Origin: Andrena cerasifolii
Lineage: Eukaryota > Arthropoda > Insecta > Hymenoptera > Andrenidae
Direction: 5' to 3'
NCBI RefSeq assembly: GCF_050908995.1
Contig: NC_135130.1
Location: 10,347,001 to 10,411,000 of the forward strand
DNA: 64,000 nucleotides
The notes under the pieces were generated by a model. The model searched no databases, was not told the DNA's origin, and was given only the letters and a program-made list of their open reading frames with translations. Shown here in pieces: positions 50,906-60,900 of this stretch (position 1 is its first letter; every line of letters starts with the position of its first letter). The position numbers and the translations under genes were made by a program.

Positions 50906-50992
50906 GCCTGATCAATCGCTTACGTATACTACTCGTCTGACCAATCGCTGACTCGTATTACTCGCCTGACCGATCGCTGACGTACACTACTC
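50906..50992. repeat. 29-bp tandem repeat, three exact-length units
   Basis: Three adjacent 29-base units occupy 50906-50934, 50935-50963 and 50964-50992. Each begins G(C/T)CTGA(T/C)C, contains ATCGCT(T/G)AC, and ends TACTC. They belong to the same family as the arrays at 30.4, 37.1, 46.3 and 48.0 kb. Confidence 0.85.
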
Positions 50993-51420
50993 GCCCTACG
51001 TATATTTTCCTGTACCATCGACAGTACGCGTCTGGTCATTATGATCCCTATTCTACATTCCACACCGGGAAACACCTTCTGGTTTTCTTCGTTCCACCCT
51101 TCGTAACGTTTCCCAAATATTTGCTCGGAAAATACTTCGTGCAAGTAATTTCTCTTCATGAAGGAACCCATTAAGTCTTCTTTGAATTCGAGGGCCGTAA
51201 TACACGCGAACAGGAAGCGAACAATTTCTCTTCCCAGTCTTTTTACATTTTCCCCGAGACGCAGGGTCTTTTTTAAACAGTGAAGAATGTGGTTGCTCGA
51301 ACCATTAGCAGGATTTGAAGAGCAAACGATGAGTACGCTTCCTTCTCCATGGTGGACTATTGCAGAAGCTCGAGAGCCGGGCTCGCGACGAGTCAAGAAA
51401 ATGTTGGGAGAGCGTTTCAA
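50929..51420 (-). CDS. 163-codon open frame, unknown, probably not a gene
   Basis: The middle part (about residues 44-135) has normal composition with helical-looking stretches (LKKTLRLGENVKRLGREIV, then RFLFACITALEFKEDLMGSF). The C-terminal 20 or so residues are read from the 29-bp tandem repeat, which is unlikely for a conserved protein. No domain was recognised. A chance frame in non-coding DNA is the simplest reading. Confidence 0.08.
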   Translation of the reverse strand: MKRSPNIFLTRREPGSRASAIVHHGEGSVLIVCSSNPANGSSNHILHCLKKTLRLGENVKRLGREIVRFLFACITALEFKEDLMGSFMKRNYLHEVFSEQIFGKRYEGWNEENQKVFPGVECRIGIIMTRRVLSMVQENIRRASSVRQRSVRRVIRVSDWSDE

Positions 51421-52740
51421 GTATTTGAAGAATTTTCCGCGTAAGGGTGCTGAGCGATGCTGAAACAGTTGGCTGGGAAATCAGAATCGTCGCGTATCGC
51501 GGATGCTCCCCATCGATAAAAATACTATTCACCGTCACATATATATATTTAAGACTCTGCGCGGGTGCGCCATCGCTGTTAGGGAGCAGATAAAATCTCT
51601 GTGCAAGCTTCTTTACGCTTCTCATTGGCGAGCATTAGATCTCGACGGGCAGTAACGCATTCGTGCCCGAAGGTATAATTTTCCAGGAGATCGCGCACCT
51701 AGATAAGCTCCTTCGTTATTTTTCTCGTTAGGGCAAGCCCGCATGACAACCGTGAACCCTCTGGTTAAACCACGATAAGGGGGGGGTGGGGGCGGAGGGG
51801 GGGGGGGTTGAATATTCACCGTCCCCCGGTTGAAACGACAAGAGAATTATTCCGCGACATATCGGCCAGGAAAATACGTTTACGGAGGCTTAGAGAGCCT
51901 TAAGCGCGTTAGTGAATTATTGGCCGGGGAAATCGACCATGGAGGGGTGCAAATCGAGAATAACCATCTCTATGTAAATCCGGATATAATTCCTGCCCGT
52001 GATTCATAAGATATATGTCGTTGACGTTCCGACTCCGCTATCACCTGCGCCGGATTCCATGACTCCGCACGAATGCCATGAAAAATAATTAGATCGCCCG
52101 TACGCCGACGTCACGAAATGCGCAAAGGTGCGCCATCGCATTCTTTTGACGATCCTCCTCAAGATCCGCGGACGCTGGTTCAACGAAATTACAAATCCAT
52201 TTCCGAGGGAGAAACATACCATTTACATCCCCGAGACTGCTCGTATTTTTTAATTATTTTTTCCACCCCCCTGCTCCCTCCCAATCCCCAGCACCCGCCG
52301 TTGAAATCGCATCGGGCAAGATTGGAGAACCTCGGCTGCGGACCAGCTGAAAATTCATTTCGCAACTTTGTACCGTTTAATCGGAAGACGCTTTTAAATA
52401 CTTGATATATTTTCATTTTCGCGGAAATCCCAGGGGCGAAGTTTCGCTTCGCTGCGTTGCCAAAGCCCCACGCAGGCGTTCCATAAAAATTGAAATTAAT
52501 AGAGATCCGACGGACGCGCTCCTTGCCGCTTCTGCACGCTGAACGTTTTTCTCCTGTTGCAGCTGTTTCCGGCTGTGCAGGGTGTTCTAGTTTTATTAAC
52601 GGATCGTTAAAATTCGCGTTCCCGCACGCTGGATATCAAATTGCAAATTTACAAGCCTGTAACGTGTATATCCGTCCATCAAGCTATCGAGTGTTAACGG
52701 CGCTACTTCCTGCCACCGCGTTCCCATTATTCATTCAGCA
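51421..52740. other. non-coding stretch; strong G-run at 51779-51807
   Basis: G8-T-G5-CGGA-G11 at 51779-51807 is a strong quadruplex candidate on the plus strand. The proline run on the minus strand is its by-product. No gene was recognised. Confidence 0.5.
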
Positions 52741-52744
52741 ATTC

Positions 52745-53246
52745 AATTAATAGAACGGGCTCGCATTCCACGATCCACAGCCCAAACAATCGGAACAACT
52801 GTAATCGCTGTATTTCTCTGCAGCAAGCACGAGAAGCTATATCCAAAAAGAATTCCCCAGCACGCAATCAACAATCCAACCATTCATCTCAATTTCAAAT
52901 AGAGAATCTTGAGAAACTCACACAACTATCACGCGAAATAACCGCCAGCTCACACCCGTCTTCCCCATCGTTCGCCGCAATCATCCCCCGAGCTAAAACT
53001 TGACTTCCGAACCCTCACACCCCGGCCCTCGTGAAAAGCGTCGACAAGTGTAAACAGAATCAGAAACGTCCCTTTCAATCCCCCACCACCATTCGCCGGT
53101 AGCCCCAATAATCGGCCGATCATACACCCTACAACTTTCCCCACCCACCCCATTTTTCCGTCGCCCGCCGCCGAGCTGGTAGGGGCGGCAGCGGCGCGGC
53201 AGCGGCGCGGAGTGGGGTCCGTTGCACGGCATCGCCGGCAGCCCGG
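52745..53246 (+). promoter_or_regulatory. candidate promoter region with strand-asymmetric base composition
   Basis: 52745-53160 is markedly poor in G and rich in A and C on the plus strand (for example CAACAATCCAACCATTC). From about 53165 the composition switches to G- and CpG-rich, including the 11-mer GCGGCAGCGGC twice in tandem (about 53186-53207). No TATA box was seen. Two CAGTCGTTCG sites, at 53247 and 53361, resemble the insect initiator TCAGTY and are candidate transcription starts. The switch in skew next to initiator-like sites is what a CpG-rich TATA-less promoter would look like. Confidence 0.35.
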
Positions 53247-53596
53247 CAGTCGTTCGGGAGATTTCCGCGCAGCAGTACGTCGGGAGAGCGCGTCGGGCTG
53301 GCACACGTGCGCTCGGGTTTCCCCACGTTCGCCCCGGACGGTGCCAGTTGCACGTGACAGCAGTCGTTCGCACGGAACGCCGCGACGCGCTACTACGGGG
53401 CACCGAGCCTCGTCCCTTTGGGGGCAATTTTTCGCGCGAAATCTCGGTTCGTCGCAGTGTACGTGATCGTGCTGGGCAAGAGGGCAGAGTCTGCAGCGAG
53501 ACGTCGCTCCGACGCTGGCTTTCCCGAGGCTGCGAGCCCTGGACGTCTTCGGGGACCCCCGCTCCACTTTGTCGAACGAGGAGCAACCCTCTAATG
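53247..53596 (+). other. candidate first exon: 5' UTR ending in ATG at a splice donor
   Basis: The block is GC-rich and has no ATG at all between about 53160 and 53593, although several would be expected by chance. The first ATG (53594-53596) is immediately followed by GTGAGC, a good splice-donor match. I read this as a 5' untranslated exon whose last three bases are the start codon, so exon 1 would code for Met only and translation would continue in exon 2. Initiator-like CAGTCGTTCG occurs at 53247 and 53361. The gene identity is unknown. The long minus-strand frame here (52950-53645) is the antisense shadow. An alternative is an entirely non-coding exon in which the ATG is coincidental, or no exon at all. 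Confidence 0.4.
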
Positions 53597-55923
53597 GTGA
53601 GCACATTTTTTTTATATTGCGCTCCTCCGAGTGTTCAGGAAGCACGTGATCTGTTTGTCAGTGGACGTGGGTGGCTAGACTTCCGGTGCTTAAAATGGTA
53701 TAATAGTTTATGCATTTAACTGCGAAACAATTATCTTTGAGGTGGCGTTTGTATTATTAACTTGTTCTACCGACGCGGCATTATATTGCTTGCAGCGATA
53801 GTTCTGACTGTTATACAGTCTCTGGCTTCTCTGATAATCAGCCTGTTAATTGTAGTTCTGCCGATAACGGTAATAAGTGTTTAATCTGGCGAGTTACGAA
53901 GTCGGCAACGTGCAATTTTTCTAATGCATCACGCTATCACGACCCCTCGTCGAGATCAAACTTATTGATCAGCAATTTACGCAATAATCCCTCGCCAACC
54001 TCAAACACGCCGCACGCGAGGTCGCCATCCAATTCCGACTTGACGTCTCATTCTGAGAAATACCACGTTGTCGCTAATTTTCCGCTCTCTCGTCGATCAT
54101 CCTCAAAGTTCCGCGTCAACTCCCCAAGAAGGGGGATGTTATCTCGCCGCGGAAAAAGCCGCGAAACCCGAAAGCGAAACCATTACAGGGACGCTTTATT
54201 ACCCCCCTTCTCCCGCCCCTATCGCGGCATCTTTTTGCACGTTCGCGAGATCGTCAATGATGAGGTTCGCAAATTTTTTGCACGTCCAATTGTTTGTGGC
54301 GCTTCAAGTACATATAACGCAGAGTGATATATTTCCGATTAACGGTGCTGATAGACAAACGCGATTCTGTTAGCTGCTAGCAAACAACTTGCAAGCAAAA
54401 TACCAAATTACCCCGGTCCATTTTTATTTATCGCCACAAATTGCCAGAGCAGAAGAGGAAGAACGCATATTTCGTTTATTATTAAGTAATTCCATTTCCC
54501 GATAACCGAAGAATGTACATCGATCGATGATAAGTGATTGGCCTCGTTCTGAAGATCGATATACTCTCCCAAAGAATTTCGGTTGCGGATCCGATAGACA
54601 CGATGTAAATCCGGTCTAGGATGTTTAGGCTGAAAAAGTGAGGGGTTGAATTGCGAATGACGCGAGTTTCGAAGCGGCGTAGCCGCCAACAGGTGGAGGG
54701 CCATTAAAACGGAACGACGCTGTAACGGCGCAGCGATCGACGCCGTCGTTGCTAAATTGCCGAATTAAACGCGTCGAGACGCGGTACGAAAAGGGCCGCT
54801 TCGTCGAAGAGGAACACCGAATACCGGAAATATCCAGGGAATAATAGAGTTTGTTTGGGTTCCCTCGAAGCAGCGCTCTTGACACTTGAATCTCACTACT
54901 GCCCAACGAAGATAATTATTCGAACAGTACAGTAATCGCTGGTATAAAAGTTATTATAACAAATTTAAAATGAAATTTCTACTAACGCAAAATGAATTTA
55001 ATTAATATAAAAAATGTTTCAACATTTTTAGCCATTATTATGTCCACATACAGATCGTGCCTATATTTCTAAATTATATTTTTCATTATATTGGCTGGTC
55101 CACATTCCCCTACAAATTTTTACCACATTTCGACGTTCGAAAATCTCTTATTTACCTACTTCAAAACAGGGGCGCACTTAATAGTTTCATTTTACTGAAC
55201 CCAAAGCTACACGGTTTAAAACGAAATTCTCTGCCCGTCAACACTGTACGCTTGTATTAAACATTGCTCGCAGCATACGCAACGGTATAACACTCGTCCG
55301 TCAGCGTGAAGTATAAGTTTAAAGCGTCTGTCAACATTTCAAGCCGCGCTGCACACTTTTTAACTTTGCCTGCACTGTAATGGGAAGTAGCGGACCCGAA
55401 AAAGTGGACACATTGTTTTGTAGCAAATATTTAGAAAGAGGAGGCCAATTTCCAAACTATAACACAGGCAATGGAGACGACACCCCGCCCTAAGGGCTCC
55501 ATGTTTGTCCAATCGTGTGCGCGGCCTCGATTGCCAATATTCAGTAGCTTCGCGAACAATCGGCCCAGTATAATTTCAATTGTGAAATTTATTTGTTCGA
55601 TATAGCGGGCCGGCGTGGATTGGAGATTAATTTTGTCAACTGTGTAACAATTTGCCATCGCGATAACGAATTGATTTAGCGGAAGGGCCGCAAGACAGTT
55701 CAATTCCAGGACTATCGGAGCACATTTTCCAGGGGAAATTGAGTAGCGACGAAGGTGATTAATTTCACGTTCGCCCAGATGATAGATCGATTATCTCTGT
55801 ACACATACTCTACTAAACACAATACGAATTCAATGAAAAGTACCTCTCATTATCCTAGTTTCATTGGAATGTTCGACTACCCTCAGGTAGAGTCAGAACC
55901 TTGTAAAATGTCCCTGCTGGAAG
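53597..55923. other. putative intron 1 (first part), or non-coding
   Basis: Two things are visible. A frame of 189 codons is open without ATG from 53761 to 54327. A possible 51-base hydrophobic micro-exon lies at 53819-53869. The part from 54940 to 55260 is AT-rich with no definable element. Nothing else was recognised. Confidence 0.3.
53761..54327 (+). CDS. long stop-free frame downstream of the candidate exon 1, unknown
   Basis: The frame is stop-free for 188 codons. The first 60 or so residues contain five Cys and three N-glycosylation-type sequons (NCS, NFS, NAS). The rest is Ser/Arg/Asn-rich. An acceptor-like TTGCTTGCAG ends at 53795, but the phase it would need does not fit the ATG at the end of the candidate exon 1. 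No domain was recognised. A chance frame is likely. Confidence 0.1.
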   Translation, partial: LVLPTRHYIACSDSSDCYTVSGFSDNQPVNCSSADNGNKCLIWRVTKSATCNFSNASRYHDPSSRSNLLISNLRNNPSPTSNTPHARSPSNSDLTSHSEKYHVVANFPLSRRSSSKFRVNSPRRGMLSRRGKSRETRKRNHYRDALLPPFSRPYRGIFLHVREIVNDEVRKFFARPIVCGASSTYNAE

Positions 55924-56098
55924 CAGTGGCAGATTTAAGGAAAAAGGGCCAGGTCGCAAACGTTCTGAGGGGCCCATTTTTCGGGGAAAATAAAGAGGTA
56001 GTTGACTAAAAAGTATAGAAAAAAATATACCTAGTGTTTGGATAAAATCATACATTTTTTGGAAAATGCCTTCGAGGTTTTTCTTGAATCCGCCACTG
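55924..56098. mobile_element. 175-bp hAT-like miniature transposon
   Basis: The left end CAGTGGCAGATTTAAGGAAAA and the reverse complement of the right end, CAGTGGCGGATTCAAGAAAAA, are the same terminal repeat with a few changes. CAGTGGCGGAT-type ends are typical of non-autonomous hAT elements. The flanking octamers GCTGGAAG (55916-55923) and GCAGAAAA (56099-56106) agree at 5 of 8 positions, which fits a decayed 8-bp target duplication. No coding capacity is visible, and frames across it are chance. Confidence 0.6.
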
Positions 56099-56106
56099 GC
56101 AGAAAA

Positions 56107-57764
56107 TAAAGAACTACCATTTTGGTCACAGTAAAAGTCCGGGGTAGATGAAAGTACACGTAGAGAAGAAAGGTACGAAAAGCAAACGCGCATGCCATTT
56201 AACTAGCTGTGGGCAAACACTGTTTGAGCGGTGACTAATAAACCGAAGCATTAATATTTCGGTCGCCATTCGTCTCCATCGGAGCAAACAGGGCGGGAAA
56301 AAATGTACGCCCGCGCGATGTGGCGGGGGTGGGTGACGAGGGCGATGAAACGAACCACTTTCTGGGTCAACGCGATTTCGAAATTCTTGTTGGCCCAGAG
56401 ATCGAGCAAATGTTCGGCTCGGAGCGGGATTGTTAACTGTACCTACATCCCGCGACGTCGAAGAAAAATTGCAGCGAGAGGAGTTGCAAGAGAAATTAGA
56501 GGAGAAGTTGGCTGTAATCGTACTTGGCGCAACTCCGATCGTTAGGTCCCGAAGATCATCGCGGGATTCTTCTAGCGATCCTTCGCATTGTCCCTTTTTC
56601 TTCCGATGACTCGTTCCGTTGGAGACCTTTTCTCCCTTCCGTTACGGGGAAAGTTTGAAAGATACATGGCTCCATAACCGGAGGATGCCTGCTTGGTGTC
56701 ACGGTTGCTGTTAGGGTAGGTCCAAGCGAATTAACCCCCTGCAGTTGCTCCAGGATTTGTGCTAGTAGGGACATTCCATGCGAACACGGACAGATTTCGG
56801 AGTAAATTTTCGTAGATTGCTGAAATTTGAATATGTCGTAGTCTTTGGTGATATTCAAACGTACCTTAAAGGATTTTTCGAAATTTTGAAAAATGTCGAT
56901 TTTACAGCTGTTTGAAGTTAAGTGCTAACTTTTTTTCAATACATTATAGCTATGGAAGTAGTAAATGGATGGAGATGAGCTTTACGGTGCTTATAGAGAA
57001 GACATCGAAGTTTTAAGAAAAAATTATTTCAGTTTAAAAAAGAAATATTTGAACCATTTTTGTGCAATTATTCTAAACAAATGCAGGTTTCAATTTTTTC
57101 GCCGTGCATATTGCTTTAACGAATACTCCTAATAAGGGATACGTATTTCGTAAATCCTCTCTTCTAAGCTGTAGAGTGAAACATAAGGTTACGCTGGAAC
57201 CCGGGGCGATAAAAGTTGGCTGCCAGGAATACCCCAGGCCGCGTCTGGGACGTGTTTATTCCATAAGAAATGAAAAACTGTAACCGTAATCAGGTGAAAC
57301 GCGTTCCTTAATTTCAACGGTGCCGTTTCCATAAATTACTCCACGCGGGATTAACCTAATTCTGTGTTCGCGCTGTTTAAGAAATAATCTACGCGTACAA
57401 ATTAAGCGCCCTGCTTAATTTCGACGTCGCTCGGCCGCTAAGTAAATGCAATTTTAATTTCACACCGCCGGTTACGTGATCCGTGCTCGTGTGCTCATAG
57501 AAATTACATGGCAAATTGCATGACCCTCTGCCGCCGCAAGTAACGCTTCCTCGACCTCAACTGTTTTAAATTTAAAAGGGGGCGAATGCATTATTTCCCG
57601 CGAAATTGTCCATCTAGGAGCAATAAGAGCAATCCGACAGAATTTACCGCAAACAATACCGCGGGTCCCTTGTCCCGGAGTGATCGCGAGCAATCCCATT
57701 ATCGTTCACCAAGAATTAATGATCGGAACAGCCCCGGGGACCTTATCAATACCTGTCAAATTAC
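56107..57764. other. non-coding; AT-rich remnant at about 56860-57140
   Basis: 56860-57140 is AT-rich (GGATTTTTCGAAATTTTG, ATGTCGATTTTACAG) and looks like decayed transposon sequence. I found no matching ends. The remainder is unremarkable. Confidence 0.35.
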
Positions 57765-57908
57765 CCGCGGAGGGTAGAGGGGCGAGGAGGTTCGGAGGAA
57801 CGGGCGGAGAAGGTAGAGGCAGAAGTCACGGAAGCAGGAAGGAAACGGGTAGAAACGATGAAAAAGGGGGGACGGAGGAGGGCGGAGGGGTGGATAGAAA
57901 TGAAGGCA
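57765..57908 (+). repeat. purine-rich tract
   Basis: About 140 bases that are overwhelmingly A and G on the plus strand, with repeated GGAGG, GGTAGAGG and GGGG groups. It could form triplex or quadruplex DNA. It is not a clean tandem repeat. Confidence 0.6.
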
Positions 57909-60900
57909 ATTGGTCGACTCGGTCGTGTAACTAACTCGGCCTACCGGTCACGTAGAATCAGACAAGATTCATTGAAAATCTGTAGCCGTAGCCGGGGATG
58001 ATACAAAATTCTGGTCTTCTTCCGGGGTAATTGAATCCCTGGGTGCGCGGCCACCCCCCCCCGGGTTACTCCATCCCTCTTCCCTCGGCAGCCACTCTCG
58101 TGTCCCATTCAGCCGACCGACACGGAACACGCGGGTGCTTGCGGTTTATTTTCCATCCGCCTTGCTTTACGATAAGACAGAGGCAATATCTTGCCACAGG
58201 TGGCTGAATATATGTATGCACCACTCATTCGCGGCTACTCGTGCTCACCCCTACGCTTCGCTTCTGCACGCGTCACAGCGAAGGGCCAGCGACACGGGGG
58301 CCAAAAACTCTGGAAGATGGCCTGCTCTCAAGTGCCATCGCGAACCCTCTATTTCTGGCGATGGAACCACCGAGCAAACACCAGCCTCCCCTCGTTTTAC
58401 ACTCGCAGCCACGCGCATATTCTAGGCGAACGTTCGGGGAAAAGTGCAGCGGTCGTTTCTGTTTAAACGAGTCGCCGCAGCTTCCGCGTATCAGAGATAT
58501 TCATTAGTCCACTTGCATTCATGGCCTCGATAAATAAAAGCGTAATCGCGATAACTCGACGTCCAAGCTTATTCCACTGCGCTACGTTATTCGGGTCGCT
58601 CCGCGGCTCTTGACAAAACACTGTTCTAAGCACAAAGAAACTTTTTCTGCGGTAGGTTTCGATTCTGATTTAATAAGTTCCTGGAGTTCTATCGGGGATA
58701 TTGTTTTACTTTCCATCGGTACAAAACATAAATATTGCGGGGTCGCTTCGAAAAACGCTTGGCAGTTTCATTAAGCCGGTAGGTGGATGTGTGCAACGCA
58801 GAGAGATGTAGATATTTGTGAATTAAAATATAGCCCCGATCGATGGACGATCGATTTTAATTGAACGTATGTTTCAGTGCATAACAATACGATATTTATG
58901 AAAGCGAGCTACTGCCAGCTGCATTGCCCACAAAAAGTTGCCTGTAATTTTATCCGGGAACTTCGGTAATTCAGAGTGAAAACGTTGAGCAAATATTACG
59001 TAACGTAAAGAGAATTTAATGTTCTGTCCATATTTATAACAAATTAAATATTCCCCCAGCTTACGATGTATTATATTTCCATCGTAATTGATTGAACGAT
59101 ATGGTAGGTGATCACTGATTTCTGTTTTCTCCAGCATTTCTTATAATTGCGCACCTCTGCAAAATACCCCGCAGCACTAAAAATGCTGGATTACATAAGT
59201 CGCGGCAAATTAGCGAACCAGTGACAGCGCAGTAGAACGAACCCTTATTAGTCAGCCAATGCGACATTGAGGCTCTTCAGAATATAATAAGAAAAGTTTC
59301 AAGGAAAATTCAGCAGGAAAACAGTCGAAATATTCAGAGCACTTTGATCTCAACTTCGGTATAAATAACAATCTCCCTCGCAATTGCTGGTAATTTATTT
59401 CACTTCCGTATTTTCTCTACTTTTCTCTGCTTATCTACTTTGATCCCTCTCTAGCTTACTTTCCCCGCAAGTGGTTATTATCGTTTTCGGATTCCGCGCT
59501 CGTCAAAGTCGCCTCCCAAAGAGGAATACGGTTTGCGCGACGTGTTTCTCGTTTGAAATCACGACGTGTGTGCAGACGATCCTCCGTCGCCGCGTTCCGA
59601 CGGTGATGCGAACTGTTTTACATTTTTACGCTCCGTGATTCGTAATGCGTATGTAATAATTTCACTCGAGCCCCCGCTTTGATGTTGCCTCCCACGCGTC
59701 CTCGGTATGTGTGTCACGAGCTCGCGGGCGTCGTCGAAAAATTCCTCGGGCGCGAACCGTCGGCGCGACGGTCTTGAAGAGCCGCAATTTTTCGCGAGAG
59801 GCTTTCGTTTCCTTGTTACCCGCGGTTCGCCTTCACGCACAATTCTCTGCCCTCTGCTCGCTGCAGGCTCGCGTTTCACAGATAAGCGGGCGTTTTCGAG
59901 CAGGGCCACGCGTTCGAAAGTTTCCAGTGGATCGAATTCCATTGACGGCAGCTCGGATTTCCAAAGTTCTCTGTCGCGTTGAATTTACGGCACGCGTGTG
60001 TCGGTGGGAATATTTACCAAATTGCTGTAAACTGCATCGACTATTTTTTAAGCAAATTAGAAACTTGCCAGTGAAGAAGTTAATCATGCTTGCTGGAATT
60101 TAGAAAATCCTCTATCAGGCGTAATGAGAAAACGTGTTCGCGCCTGGAAGGAACGTGCTTTAATTACGTAAACGCAGGTACACGTGTCGCGTCTGCAAAG
60201 GGGCGTGCGAGAGCAATGTTTTCTGTGAATTCAGCTTTCCCATGGGCATCGAATATTTTGAAACTCTTTAAAATTTCTTGCACGCAAAAACGGGGCACCG
60301 CTGGTTAATGCTGGAAGATAAAAGTTGGAAGTGGAAGTTCGGTCAAAGTGATTCAAATTGATGTGACGAAGAATGTAAGATGATTATAGTTTAAGCAAGT
60401 TGAAACGCGATTATGTTTGAAATTAAACTTTAACTGCTGCCCATTACAAAATTACCGAAAACATTTCACCAACTCGTCCGTTGTAAGTAGTTCCATGCTT
60501 ACTTAATTTACGCTTGAATTTTCACTTATTCAACTTGCAACGAGTTCCAGTAAACGAAACCGCAATTCTGCTCCCCTCGCCTCCGCCCCGTCGAAAGTTA
60601 AATTTCAATTTCTCAACGGGGATAACTTTCGAATCGTTCATTGTTCTTGGGGACACAGGATGCGCGGAGGTATAATTGCTTTGGATCCACGAAATGCAAG
60701 AGGAACGAGCAGCACGCCGCGTTCCTCTGATTGTTAAATACCGCAGAAAGTAGCGTCTTAATCAAAGAAGAACATCCACTTTCGAGCCGCGGAGACTCGT
60801 AACCTAGAATCGCAGCAAATTGCCTTGATATACGTACGTCTGCAAATAATTGGCAACCACCACCGAGAGGATCAGTTGACTTTGCAGCGCGGTTGAACGT

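Noticed and set aside
51622..51819. Proline-run small protein
   Set aside because: The proline run is the reverse translation of the G-run at 51779-51807.
52950..53645. 231-codon minus-strand frame
   Set aside because: It is the antisense of the GC-rich promoter/exon block, rich in Arg, Cys and Pro, with no domain. GC-rich DNA lacks stops.
55861..56193. 110-codon minus-strand frame
   Set aside because: Reads through the hAT-like MITE, with no transposase motif.
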